Origin: Cylindrodendrum hubeiense
Taxonomy: Eukaryota; Ascomycota; Sordariomycetes; Hypocreales; Nectriaceae
NCBI GenBank assembly: GCA_014621425.1
Contig: JAANBB010000004.1
Span: forward strand, 397,208 to 461,207
Length of the DNA stretch: 64,000 nucleotides
Direction of reading: 5' to 3'
The notes beneath the pieces were generated by a model that worked only from the letters and a program-made list of their open reading frames with translations, was not told the DNA's origin and made no database searches. Position numbers and translations under genes: made by a program. This document shows, piece by piece, positions 46,975 to 58,349 of the stretch; the first letter of the stretch is position 1, and the number at the start of each line of letters is the position of its first letter.

Positions 46975-48724
46975 GTCAAAATTAAGCGGAGAATGTAGAA
47001 GTCAAAGCGGTGAGTGAGAATCAAAATCAATTTACGGAAGAATATCGAGATATAGGGTTCGGTCAAGATTCAATTCGTTGAACTCTTAGATAGCATGTCT
47101 ACTGTTAATTTAATAGCACACATGATAGTCCTAGAAGATAAATATTAAACTTGGAAAGCATGTCCAATGGGCACTCCGCCGAGTGATGGTCGACACGCAT
47201 AATTCGGCGGTCCATTGCCGAGCTGATGACGATTCGCCGATCTTATGTAACACCCGATGTCCCCAAATCCCCATATTACCCGCATTACGTATCCCAGGTC
47301 CTCTCAAGTGTATGGTGCACCTCAGGCGGTTTTCTTGCTCAAATTATATACGTTGTGACAGGTTAGGATATAGCTCACAATTGACCCTTTCGGAAACACT
47401 GTGTTCGCCATCGGCCGGAAAAGATTGGAACTGAAGCATCCCATTCGCTACTAGCATCTACCGTATCCAAAAGGTCCCTAGAGTGGTCTCATTTCTCATG
47501 TTCATAGCATATTCGCTTGCATATCAGTTAAGCCTACTCTGGAGGAGTTGTACACAAGAAACTTGTATTTTTATCATTTGTATCTACAAAATAATCGAGC
47601 TCCTATGACTGGTAACATGTCGCCATTGCATTTATTTATCTCTGGGCTAAGGAGCTAGCCAGTTCAAAGGCTATTTATTTCCTCCTTTTTTGCTATTCCG
47701 GCTATAGTGAAGCAGCTCGTCTCCAGCTTTGCCTTATCGCTTAGCGGTCACGGGACTTGCTAGTAGACGAAGTTCCACACCGCGTTCAGCCTACCCTATA
47801 CTTTGTACAGGATAAGCCAGAAGCCATCGGAACCGTGACCCTCTTGTGAGGGCACTAGTCAGTTGTTATACTTATTACTTCTGTTTTAATTAGACGTTTG
47901 AATTGGGAGGGCTTTCGGCTGAGCCACATGTTGGAACAACGAAACATCACTGAACCCCCACCCCCACCACCACCCACACCACCACCCGTACTGCATCGGC
48001 TGACGCTTGGCTCAAATCATGTCTCACCCCCAATATTTACATCTCCGCGGCACTCAATTCCCGGGGTTGACTTAGATCTTTATTTTTCCTTCCAGCCGGG
48101 TGGCATGTCTATCTGATCTTACCTCGGTGTGTTAGCCATCGATTGTCGTCATCTTCAATTTCGTCCAATATGACGGACAGATATAAGCATCACGAGTCGT
48201 GTCTTAAATGCAGTGTACTGTCATTCTTATGCTAACACCGCATGCTATTCAACTTGTTTACCTAATTTTTGCGAGCAAAGAGGGTGCCCCTATGTCAGGC
48301 GCCGAAGTCAAGTGGCAGGCAAAGACCGCTTCAGCACCAGCCACTAAGACACTAGTCCTTATCACACCTGTCTCCCCAGGCTAACCAGCAGCGACACACC
48401 ATAAAGGTTCGAGACATTCAGATAACGCTAAAACTTCACAAGCCAATACTTTCGATTGGATGTCAGGTTTTGAACAGATAACGGAAGATATTTCCCGACT
48501 TGGTGCGTCTGCATTTATCGAGAGTCTAAAGTACCTGGGGTCGCCACCGAGCTTATCTGACGAGTGACCGATAGGAGGGCATAAATAGCAGTCAATGCCT
48601 CTGAACAGATAGAAGGTCAGAGATAAATGGAAGTTACCTTTCCCTACCTCCGGGCTACTTGTAGCACGTGTCTGCCCTCTTCACTCCCCTACTATCCTAA
48701 TAACCCTGAAACCCCATCCTAAGT
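46975..48724. other. intergenic, no gene seen
   Basis: This 1.75-kb spacer upstream of the CLC gene includes a CCA-rich simple-sequence tract at 47956-47990 that opens an unconvincing proline-rich frame. No mobile element was recognised. Confidence 0.4.
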
Positions 48725-51079
48725 GTGAGGTCTACATATGAGTCTTCTAACAAGGCAGACAAAGCAAAACAGACTTCAGCATTCAGCGCTCTTTTCTGCA
48801 TTATGGATACTTGCATAGGGCCCGATCGCACAAATGAAGTCACGGAGGCTACGCCTTTAATCATGTCCAATTGTCGCCCATGCCTCTCCAACGAAAGTTT
48901 CGAGGCCACAGATCTATCATACGTTTCAACCTCGACCTATATTAGTGAGCAGGTTCTATACAATGAATACGATACCATTGATTGGCTGCAAGACTTGGTC
49001 AAGGAGGGCGAAACGCGGCATGAATTTATCTTACATTTGCGAAAGGGAATTCGTGGCCATCTGGTTGAGTTGTGGGATTCGGCCCAGGGTTGGATCGCGG
49101 CTTTCACGATTGGCCTAATCACAGCGGGAGTCGCGTCCGTAGTAGACGTGAGTGTTGAAACGTTGGCGGATTGGAAGGATGGATATTGCACCAGAAACAA
49201 ATTTTTGAACCGCCGAGCATGCTGTTCACCTGATGCTGACTGCCAAGATTGGGAATTGTGGACAGCAGATTTCGGTGCTTCGTATATGATATACGTCTGC
49301 CTCTCGCTGATATTCGGTATCATTGCCGGAAGTCTGACGATGACGACCAAAACCAACTTGCCAATTGTCAGGGCTACATCCGATAATGTGAGCAGCGCGA
49401 GGAAAACCCCGCACCAAGATGCCATCAAACCAGCCGGGAAAACAATGTACATGGCAGCCGGTAGTGGAATACCGGAGATCAAGACAGTTCTCTCCGGTTT
49501 TGTCATCCCACACCTCTTTGATTTCAAGGTTTTGTTTGTCAAAGCCATTGGAGCCACCTTTGCCGTGGCAACGGGTATGTGCCTGGGGAAAGAAGGCCCG
49601 TTCGTTCATATTTCAGCATGTGTTGGGTATCTGGTATCGATGTGTATCCCCAAGTACGCAGCAAGTCAGCGAAAATTGAGGGAGATGCTTAGTGTAGCAT
49701 GCTCTGCAGGATTGTCTGTTGCTTTCGGCGCTCCTATCGGAGGTGTGCTCTTCAGCTACGAGGAAATCAGTACTTACTTCCCACGCCAAGTCCTCTGGCG
49801 TTCGTGTCTCTGCTCGATGGTCGCCGCTGCCGTGCTCAAGGAGCTGAATCCAACTGGAACGGGAAAGCTTGTTTTGTTTGAAACAAACTACGGGGTTGAC
49901 TACAAGGTCACCCACTATCTATTGTTCATCTGTCTCGGAATCTGTGGTGGCCTATTCGGAGGCGTTTTTTGCCGGGCCAATTTTATGTGGTCAAACTCGT
50001 TTCGGCAACTTTCGTTCATTAAAACGGGTCCTGTTTTTGAGCTATCTCTAGTAGCCTTGATCACCGCTCTACTTCAATATCCGAATCCTCTAATTCGAGA
50101 CACGGGCGACATCGTTGTGCAACGTCTGCTAGTCGATTGCAACAAGATGAAGGAGGACTGGATATGTCAACAAGAAGCTAAGCTTACTGGCAAGGGCACA
50201 TACTATGCATGGCTGATATCCGGAACATTCATCAAGCTACTATTGACTACAATCACTTTTGGCTGCAAGGTTCCGTCCGGAATTATCATACCCGCTATGG
50301 ATGCCGGGGCTTTATTCGGGCGGATGCTTGGTCAGCTGATTCCAGATGTCAACCCTGGTATATTGGCTATGGTAGGATCAGCGGCTTTTCTTGCTGGGGT
50401 GAGCCGAATGACTGTCAGCTTGGCAGTTATCATGGTTGAGCTTACAGGTGAAGTCAACTTCATTCCGCCATTCATGATTGCTATCCTCACAGCGAAATGG
50501 GTTGCCGATAGCATCAGCTCAGAGGGGATCTACGACCTGTCCCAGCGTATACTTGGTCATCCATTCCTAGACTCTGAACAGGCCCTCGCCAAGGTGAGAA
50601 AGGTCAGAGACTACGAAGGATCTGCCACGGTAGAACTTTTAGTGTCGCCTGCCAGTACCATGGAGTATAGCATAATACCCATCGGCCCAACCTACCGAAT
50701 TTTGGCATCCACACTCCAGACCAAACTGGATAATCTCGAAACTCGAGGTCTGAGCGATGCCGATCTTGTGATGGTAAACGAACATGGAATATGCCATGGT
50801 TGCATATCAAAGACTGAGTTAGACTATGCGCTACAAGACATATATCCAAGGGAAGGACTGGAAGATACGAATGAGTTGAGCGTTCTATCCGGAGTGCTGT
50901 TTGAGAAAATAGATAGAAACCCTGTATCTGTCGCAGTAAACGCACCGCTTGAACTGGCATTAGAAATGTTTGGTAAATTAGGCGCAAGACGCCTGATAAT
51001 TACCAAAGTGGAGACAGCTAAGGTGGTGGGGATAGTTAGCAAAAAGGGCCTTCTTCAGTTTCTCAATAATTGGAGGTAG
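48725..51079 (+). CDS. CLC-family chloride channel / Cl-/H+ exchanger
   Basis: The gene is a single exon of 784 aa; a second Met at 48803 would shorten it by 26. The three anion-pathway signatures are present: GSGIPEIKTVLSGF, GKEGPFVH (gating Glu kept) and GAPIGGVLFSYEEIS. A later helix has KVPSGIIIPAMDAGALFGR. Two CBS domains occupy the C-terminal 180 residues (from about VELLVSPAS, and again PVSVAVNAPLELALEMFG to the end). This is the layout of fungal and animal intracellular CLC proteins (yeast Gef1 and ClC-3/4/5 kin), which acidify vesicles or regulate copper and anion balance. Some positions are unusual for the family (FSYEE for FSLEE, IPAMDAG for the common PSMAIG), suggesting a divergent paralogue. 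Confidence 0.92.
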   Translation: MRSTYESSNKADKAKQTSAFSALFCIMDTCIGPDRTNEVTEATPLIMSNCRPCLSNESFEATDLSYVSTSTYISEQVLYNEYDTIDWLQDLVKEGETRHEFILHLRKGIRGHLVELWDSAQGWIAAFTIGLITAGVASVVDVSVETLADWKDGYCTRNKFLNRRACCSPDADCQDWELWTADFGASYMIYVCLSLIFGIIAGSLTMTTKTNLPIVRATSDNVSSARKTPHQDAIKPAGKTMYMAAGSGIPEIKTVLSGFVIPHLFDFKVLFVKAIGATFAVATGMCLGKEGPFVHISACVGYLVSMCIPKYAASQRKLREMLSVACSAGLSVAFGAPIGGVLFSYEEISTYFPRQVLWRSCLCSMVAAAVLKELNPTGTGKLVLFETNYGVDYKVTHYLLFICLGICGGLFGGVFCRANFMWSNSFRQLSFIKTGPVFELSLVALITALLQYPNPLIRDTGDIVVQRLLVDCNKMKEDWICQQEAKLTGKGTYYAWLISGTFIKLLLTTITFGCKVPSGIIIPAMDAGALFGRMLGQLIPDVNPGILAMVGSAAFLAGVSRMTVSLAVIMVELTGEVNFIPPFMIAILTAKWVADSISSEGIYDLSQRILGHPFLDSEQALAKVRKVRDYEGSATVELLVSPASTMEYSIIPIGPTYRILASTLQTKLDNLETRGLSDADLVMVNEHGICHGCISKTELDYALQDIYPREGLEDTNELSVLSGVLFEKIDRNPVSVAVNAPLELALEMFGKLGARRLIITKVETAKVVGIVSKKGLLQFLNNWR

Positions 51080-52187
51080 CAACACTATTACCTTCAGTAT
51101 TTATTCTATAGTAGATGAAATATTTATTCATTAACTTCTTTCGTCTCACCGAGCTTATTGGGGGCCTCTGCAGGATCAATTAAGATGCCTATACATCTTT
51201 AATCCACATGTGAGAAGTGTTACGGTAAGCCTGCTGGTTCATTCTTGTTGTGCCGCTCTACATAGAAACGAGATACTAGACCCAATTTCATAACAGCAAT
51301 GTTAACCTGGCACTGTCATGTGGATAATAACAGGTAAATTATCTATCTAGAACTCTATGGAGTTCCTGGTCTAGTACACAATAAACATAGGATTTTCTAT
51401 AGTATGTAACTTCACTCACCTCGAACATCAAAACCTGTCCAAGTAAACCATTCACCTTTCTACAACCCCATACAGTCTCAGTGAAACAGCTTTACTTAAA
51501 TACAAGATATTTTATTTTTGTCTTACTTTGTGATACTAATTGTTTCTAGTGTTTCACATTGAGGTCCTGGTATACAGAAGTGTAAGGTAACTAAAAATCT
51601 GTTTAGTATTCTCAGTTACTATTATATTAAAAGTACTATTATTAATAGGGTTTACTATTTGGACACTTATTTAAATTTGGGAAATTGAATAAATGGATCT
51701 CTTAAGTTAATTATAAGAAATCCTTCTATCTTGATCTTATTATTATATTCTTGAAGTATAATTATTAGAAAATTGTCAAGGAGTTAATAATTATCTGGCT
51801 ATTAAGTTCCTTTATAGTATAATTAAACATTCTATAATAGGTATTAATAAAGTAAATAGAATTATATACAGTTTTATTATAGGGAGAAAACCAGTATTTA
51901 GATAGTAAATTAGGACTAAGAAATCTTAAGTTTACTAACTTTATTAACTGATTTTAATATATATATATATATTCTATATAATAAAGTTATTAATAGATAA
52001 TATAATTCAAAACTAATAAGATTATAACTCTTCTATAATTCTATATTAATCTTATTAATAATAAGATAATTAAGATTAAATTACTTTATTATATATATAT
52101 ATATATATATATTACTTTTAAGAGATTTAAGAGATTTAATTATCTAATATTATATTATATTTAAGCTAGTAAAGATAAGAACCTATT

Positions 52188-52340
52188 ATTAGAATTTTAT
52201 TTCTAGGGGTAAAATTATAAAGTATATAAAGAGATAAGATTCCCTATTAGAATCTTACTTTTAGGGATAAAATCCTAGAATAAGTAAAGAGATAGAATTC
52301 TCTATTAAAATCCTATCCCTAAAAGTAAAATTATATAATC
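52188..52340. repeat. 58-bp tandem repeat, two full units
   Basis: Units at 52188-52245 and 52246-52303 both begin ATTAGAATYTT and end in AATTCTCT/GATTCCCT, with a partial third unit from 52304. Differences between units are mostly C/T and G/A, consistent with RIP acting on a tandem array. Confidence 0.6.
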
Positions 52341-52457
52341 TATAACTAGTCCTAGCTACTCTAGGATTAAGGTTAGAATTTACTTAGTTATATAGAAAGT
52401 TATAGGGAGTTTATATTCTAAACTAAGGTTAACTAATTAATAGAAAGTGATTAAGGC

Positions 52458-52750
52458 TTTAAACCTAGGTTTAAAAATTCCAGTTATTAAGGAAATAACC
52501 TAAAATTATCTGAGATAACTAGAAACCCCTAAGAAAGAATCTTAGATTATCTGAGAAAGACCTATAATTTAGTTTTTAAACCCAGGTTTAAAATTCTAGT
52601 TACTTAATAAGAGAAATTATACTATAGTTTAGTCTTTAAACCTAGGTTTAAAGATTAGTTAACTTAGGCTAAATCCTAAGATTATATAACTTAATCTTTA
52701 AACCTGGGTTTAAAAACTAAATAACCTAGACCTTTAAATCTGGGTTATAA
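52458..52750. repeat. cluster of 18-bp palindromes
   Basis: The motif TTTAAACCYRGGTTTAAA occurs at 52458, 52575, 52635 and 52697 (TTTAAACCTAGGTTTAAA twice; the CCCAGG and CCTGGG variants once each), with a degraded copy near 52728. The last copies are about 60 nt apart. The C/G-containing cores have survived in DNA that has otherwise lost most C and G. Confidence 0.65.
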
Positions 52751-54000
52751 GGCTCATTTAATATAGCTTAGTTATCTAACCTAGATTTTAAGAAGTTATA
52801 TATACTTATTCCTTTATTTCCAAGTCCTTATTTGAGGATTAATAAATTAAGAATATAATATAACTTAGTGAATAGTTCTTTATTATATTAGCCTATTTAA
52901 TTTTACTAATTAAGGAGCTTGGTAATTAATAGATATAATAATACTAGTTTAAGATAATAATTAAATTATAGAAATTAAATAATAAAGGGGAAGGTAAAAA
53001 AAGTTAGTAAGGAAAAAAGGATAGAAGAAAAGGATAGGAAAGATAGATAGATAATAAGTTAGTAAGAGGGTTATATAATATAATTATTATTATTATCCTA
53101 ATCTAGTATAATATAAGATAGTCTATTTTTATTATTAATAGATCCCTTAATACTTAATATTAAGCTTTATAATATATATTCTCTATATTATAATTACTTT
53201 ATAATTTGTTATTAGTTATATACTCCCCTAAATAAGATAGCTTTTTAAGGGGAGAGTAAAAGTAATTACTTAACTATTAGGTTAAATTATAATAATATAC
53301 CTAATTATAGTCTAGTTAAATTTATTATATTATTAATAAATCTAGATAATTAGTAATATAATATAATGTTAAATTAAAGAAAATACCAGGATTTTAAGAA
53401 GGGAAGGGCTTGAAAAAACAATTAAGAGAAAGTTAGTATAATTTACCTAATATCTTAAAGAAGCTATATATTAGTAATACTAAGTCTATCTAGGAGTAAA
53501 TTAAGCTATATTATATTATTATAGTATAAATACTAATTAATACCCTTATATTAAAATAGAGTATTAATAAGAACTAATAGATAGACTTGAAGTATATATA
53601 AAAGCTTTATAATATTTTCAAGAAAGTAAGAATAAAGTGAAAGATAAAGAATAATTACCTTCTATTATTATATAAAAAAATAGAAGTATTAATAATAAAG
53701 AAATATCTAAATGTGAATAAGATTATATTAGTAATATTAACTGGAAAAATACTTTACTTTAATAATTAATTATTTATTTATAAGGGGAAGAGAGTTAAGA
53801 TTATAACTAGTTAGTATTATATTAAGATATTAGAGGTATATATATAGTAGATAATATTAGGAGATAATAAATTATAATAGATATATAATTTCTATAATTA
53901 AGATAAGTATTATTAATATTTTAATAAAAATTAATATTAATATTTTATAAATATTTTATTAGATAATCTTAATCTTAAGTTTTAAATAAACTAGAAAAAC

Positions 54001-54250
54001 CTGATAATATTCTTATTAGTATTTAATAACTAGTAATTAAATTTTAATATAAAATTAAAACATATTAATATAATATAGGATAGCTAGTAATTAAAATTAA
54101 GAGTAATTACTAATTAATAATTTCTTAACCCCAGATTATAATAAGAATATAAAAATAAGTAAATATATTAATCTTAATTATTTAATAATACTTATAAACT
54201 TTTATTTTACTTTACTATTTTATATAATAAATTCTATTAGATTTTCCTAT
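54001..54250 (+). repeat. heavily RIP-mutated copy 1 of a dispersed repeat
   Basis: It aligns without gaps, at a constant offset of 6,844, to 60845-61094. Nearly all differences are C-to-T or G-to-A in this copy, for example CAACCGGCAATTA against TAACTAGTAATTA. It is a directly oriented duplicate of the sequence that truncates the permease gene. Confidence 0.85.
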
Positions 54251-54589
54251 AAAGNTAAAATATTAATAATCTTAATTATAAGACTAATAATATCTTATCT
54301 TAGATCTTATAATAAATTAATAAAGTTATATAATATTATTAATCTATAATATAGATAAAGATAGAACTGAGAAATTAAACTATTATTATTAGATTATTAT
54401 AGATATTCTTTATATATAACTTAAGATAGTATAATTATATAAAGTATCTAGAAAGTAAATAATTTATACTTATATTATTATAACTAACTCTAAGCTTTAT
54501 TAAAAAAATATTAAATATAAAAGTTAAGTATAAATAAAGTCTAGATAGTCTAAGCTTTTATATTTAATTTTAGTATATTAATATCACAG

Positions 54590-54975
54590 CCCATATCATG
54601 GATAGGCAGTCAGGACTGGCAATAATAACCATACCCACAAATTTCATCCAATCAAACCTGGATCGCGCCTTCCTTGGATCATTGCAATCCACGAGATCTG
54701 CGATCCACCTAGTATATAGACATAAGACGAACCGATAGCACTATACATCCGGTTCTCCTTAGTTATCAATATAACCTGATTACCTCAACTACCTGACTCT
54801 ACGACTCAGCTACTTGACCATTATCATATGTAACACCAACACGTGTCTAACGCTTAGTAAGTAATGTCACTGCCGCTCTGCTAACATAGACCCTACGGCC
54901 TACCGCAGATACAATCACCTTGCTGCCTACCCTATACTATACATCGGGCAGTAGCAAGCACGACCGTTACATATA
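54590..54975. repeat. GC-normal island inside the RIP block, LTR-like ends
   Basis: About 385 bp with ordinary base composition and CpG sites sits inside mutated DNA. Its right part, 54829-54971, starts TGTAACA and ends GTTACA, and the perfect inverted pair ATATGTAAC (54826-54834) / GTTACATAT (54966-54974) frames it. It may be a younger solo LTR or another short insert that escaped RIP. No matching target duplication is visible. Confidence 0.45.
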
Positions 54976-55299
54976 TACTTATAATAATAAGATTATAATA
55001 AAGTTTAAATTTAGATAATATAAGGGATAAGTTCTAAGTTTATCTAATAAGAGAGAATCTTAAATTATATATCTAAGTTATAAGAGCGAGCTTGTTATAT
55101 ATCTATAGTGATTTCTATAGGAAATAAGAATAGATATTAATTAATCCCGGAAACCAGTCCTAAGAGAAGGATAGAAAATCTCCTCTAGCTATACCCTAAT
55201 AGAGACTTCTTCCTAATAATAATATGGGATTACTCGCTGATCCCGGAGCTTCTTAGACCTAAAGTTATCTAAGTCTATATAATCTAGGCTCAGCCTCTA

Positions 55300-56135
55300 A
55301 CACCATAAGATATCTGCATAGTAAGATTGATTCCATCTAAAGCAGTTCTCAAGGTTTTATTAGCCTTATCTTTAGTACCTAGATCTACCAAAACTTTCAC
55401 TATCTCATACAATTGGGCGGTGAGAGCCATTTTCAGTTCCGAAATGGACCCTGCTGCTTCGATTCTACATTTCTCACTATCTCGATACCTCTTTATCCAG
55501 CTCGCAGACTCAGTATTAGAGGACTCAACTTACAACTACAGCATAGATTCGCACTGGTTTAAAGTTCTTTCGAGTGTACTTAGCATAGATTCGCGTTCGT
55601 TTGAAGCTCTTCGTAGTGCGCTTAGCATAGATTCGCGTTGCTTTAAAGTTCTTTAGAGTGCGCTTAATTCTGCTTCAAGATATGTTTCTTTCAATTTCAG
55701 ATCCGCTATAACACGAATGGAGTTTGCGGTTATTGTGACGTCTGGGGTAATAATGGCTCTGGCCAGATTCACATGGTGACGGTTAGCCACCTCAAGGAGA
55801 CCTGCCCATCGCGAGGCGACAGAGTCCGGGTTATCGACATGTGAAGAGAGGAGCCCGCATTGACAGTAAATGGCCAGGTTCAATAAATCAGACCACTGCA
55901 TATTAGATGGTCGCGTATGAGAAATGTTTGCGAGCAGCTGGGTGGCATGTGAAGCGTGTGAACGATGCGCTGGATTTCTACACCAACCTGACCCGACTTG
56001 AGCGACACAATTAATCTTGCCCCCTGGCCTGGTGGTAATGTTGAATAAATCTTGCGGGTCCCAATAACATTGAAACACTGGATAATTGAAGCTCCAGCTT
56101 GGTGGAAAATACTTGTAAAGGTCAAAGTTAAACAA
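55300..56135 (-). pseudogene. coiled-coil protein gene with nonsense changes
   Basis: The minus strand reads MFNFDLYKYF from 56135, a CVAQVGSGWCRNPAH segment like the Cys-pair motif found in many small fungal proteins, a helical region, then an amphipathic C-terminus made of three 14-residue repeats (RESMLSALRRASNE type). The first repeat read on this strand has TAA where the third has GAA (at about 55653-55655). Downstream, TAG and TAA occur where CAG and CAA would fit. The same frame continues to EKCRIEAAGSISELKMALTA and beyond to about 55300. So the product is cut at 160 aa, or the gene is dead. It borders the RIP block, and two of the three stops fit the RIP change CpA to TpA. Confidence 0.6.
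55540..55665. repeat. three 42-bp tandem units
   Basis: Units 55540-55581, 55582-55623 and 55624-55665 each start AGCATAGATTCGC on the plus strand. They are 42 bp long, a multiple of three, and on the minus strand encode the 14-residue coiled-coil repeats of the surrounding pseudogene. Confidence 0.85.
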
Positions 56136-57272
56136 ATCGGAGGGAGAGTGGGGTGAGCCCCAAAGCTCAGGGCAGGGATTTCTTAATTTTCGTTAAATAA
56201 TTTGAATAGCGCGTTTTGCCCCTTTTCACGATACGCGGCCGGAAAATCAGTCCCACTATCCACAGATTATATCATCAGGGTATATCACTAAAACAAAACC
56301 TCTTTACACAATCTATCCTATCTTCGCCCTACAACAATGCACTAAGCCACACCTAAGAGTAAGGTTGCCATGCCATTTTCATTCTCATTCCACAGCTCAC
56401 TATAAGTTGAAACCTAAGGGTGAGCGGCGGGGAGACAGGGCAGATGTTTTCTAGTCATCTTCATACGAGGAGCCCCTCATCCAAAACGGTTAAACAGCGA
56501 CGCAGTGCAGTGAACTGGGACAAAGACTAAAACCAGAGTTGCAAGGCTAGGATGATGCTCGCCAAGACTACCCGTGAGATAATTGATTAATACTAGCAGC
56601 ATTAGTCGTAACTGTAAATTAGAATTGCCAAGTCCAATATCAAAGCATCAGACATATATCTGCAAGATACGAGGTACAAACAATTGCGGAATAGCACGCC
56701 TCACTCCGCCTAGAGGCTTGTTCACAATACTATAGTACCTCTGACCGCTATCCGCCCAAAAAATACGATACACTAAGGACCGAAATAAACAGAAGGAGAG
56801 GTACTAGAAGAAGAGTTCAAGATCTAATCTGTACACCTCTCTGGCAACGCGCGGTTTCAATAAGCATCATTGGTACTTGCAAAATCTCTACTCGAGCATG
56901 TTCGGCAATGAACTGGTTGCCGGGCGGGCCCCGCGGGCAATGTGTGGAAAAACTCGTCTGCATGTCCGCGGGCTCCGGACCCACTCGCTGCCGGGTCAGA
57001 TCCGAAGCAAGCTCCGGTACTCTACCCGCGCCCGCAAGGCCTTGGCAATTTGATAACAACGTCCCATTGGCATCTCAAATGCTGGTTTTCTTCTCTGTCA
57101 TGAGCACTAGGAAGGCAAAAGAGCATGCCTGAAAAGCTCTTATCTTGAGCGCAATGGTAATAAATAGAAAGGGAGACCAGATGTAAAATAACAGAGTCAC
57201 TACTCATCAAAATATTCCATGATATCAAGATACTGAATAGAAAGACGATTGCCTGGTCCATAACTAATTCCA
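56136..57272. other. intergenic, no gene seen
   Basis: The spacer between the coiled-coil pseudogene and the alcohol dehydrogenase has normal base composition. Frames at 56817-57132 overlap on both strands and resemble nothing known. Confidence 0.4.
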
Positions 57273-58349
57273 TTAATTTACAAGGACGTAACGATACCTT
57301 GGCTTGCCAGCCTGAAGGTCAAGTATGGCCTCGTTCGCCTCGGTCATAGGCCATTCCTGAATCCACGGCTTAATCTTATAGTCAGCTGCGAACTGAAGCA
57401 TCTGCCGGATTTCTGTCGGGGACCCAACCATCGATCCCGTAAATTTAACCCTTTGCATAACCATGAAGGCTGAAATTTTGAAGTCACCGTCGTCGGGGTT
57501 TCCCAGTTGGCACATCGTACCGTCGCGCTTCAAGAGTGTCATGTAGTCGGCCATGAGCGCTTCCGACGACGAGACCGTCGAGATGATGAGATTGAGTGAC
57601 TTATAGTTCTCATCCCTCCAGTTTTCGTCTTCCTCCGTAGAAATATACTTGTCGCACCCGAGCTTGAGGGAATCCTCCCTCTTTTCGGCGCGTCTCGAAA
57701 TGCCGACGATCTGATCGGCATCCAAAGCTTTGGCAAAAAGCACTGCAAAATGACCCAGTCCACCTATCCCTACCACACCAACTTTCATCCCAGCAAGTCC
57801 TCCACCAGGATTGCCGAGGTGCATGAGCGGTGAGAACACGGTAACACCGCCACACAGCATGGGCGCCGCGAAAGCACTATCCAGGCTGTCGGGGATCTTG
57901 ATGATGAACCGGCTTGGAACGCGAGAGTACTTTGCATATCCGCCCATGCTTTTGGCACCAGTGCCTGGGAAGAATCCACCGTAGGTAGGAACAAACCCGT
58001 CGCAGAAATTCGGGGCCGCAGCTGTACAGTCCTCGCAAGTCTGGCATGAGTCGCTTTGGGCACCAACACCCACACGATCGCCAACTTGAATGCCACCGTC
58101 GGCGGCGGAGCCCACGCGAACAGCAATGCCGACAATCTCATGACCCACTGCAAGAGGGTACGGCGTCTCGCCCCAACCGGAGCGCATCACATGCAAGTCG
58201 CTGCCGCAAACGCCGCAATGCGTGATGCGAATATCGACGTCCGTCTCTTCCCATGGCTTGGGTTCATAGATTTCCCATGTCATTTTGCCGTCAGCCGACG
58301 ACTTGTCGTGGCTTAGCCAACCTTCAAAGGTGTAAGGTTGCGTAGACAT
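57273..58349 (-). CDS. NADP-dependent zinc alcohol dehydrogenase (cinnamyl/ADH6 type)
   Basis: The gene is a single exon of 358 aa. Catalytic zinc ligands: HCGVCGSDLH (Cys, with the flanking His) and GHEIVG (His, Glu), with a third at MLCGGVT. The structural zinc loop has four cysteines (CQTCEDCTAAAPNFC). The Rossmann fold shows VGVVGIGGLGHFAV, and SRRAEK follows the second strand, fitting NADP rather than NAD. It should interconvert alcohols and aldehydes in the cytosol, often aromatic ones. The gene is complete and ordinary. It sits between two degraded loci and is unlikely to belong to the NRPS cluster 37 kb away. Confidence 0.93.
   Translation of the reverse strand: MSTQPYTFEGWLSHDKSSADGKMTWEIYEPKPWEETDVDIRITHCGVCGSDLHVMRSGWGETPYPLAVGHEIVGIAVRVGSAADGGIQVGDRVGVGAQSDSCQTCEDCTAAAPNFCDGFVPTYGGFFPGTGAKSMGGYAKYSRVPSRFIIKIPDSLDSAFAAPMLCGGVTVFSPLMHLGNPGGGLAGMKVGVVGIGGLGHFAVLFAKALDADQIVGISRRAEKREDSLKLGCDKYISTEEDENWRDENYKSLNLIISTVSSSEALMADYMTLLKRDGTMCQLGNPDDGDFKISAFMVMQRVKFTGSMVGSPTEIRQMLQFAADYKIKPWIQEWPMTEANEAILDLQAGKPRYRYVLVN

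Larger units (their letters stand above)
51080..55299. repeat. AT-rich RIP-type block, no genes
   Basis: From about 51,480 the sequence is overwhelmingly A and T with almost no CpG, and stops fill all six frames, as expected for repeats mutated by RIP. It includes (AT)n runs at 51957-51971 and 52089-52112, a 58-bp tandem repeat, a cluster of 18-bp palindromes, one ambiguous base at 54255, and a non-mutated GC-normal island at about 54590-54975. Confidence 0.85.

Noticed and set aside
47898..48116. Proline-rich frame
   Set aside because: It is created by a CCA simple-sequence tract and the rest is not protein-like.
55327..55656. Plus-strand gene with SIDSR-type 14-residue repeats
   Set aside because: The 42-bp units make a better amphipathic coiled coil on the minus strand, continuous with a longer coding region there.
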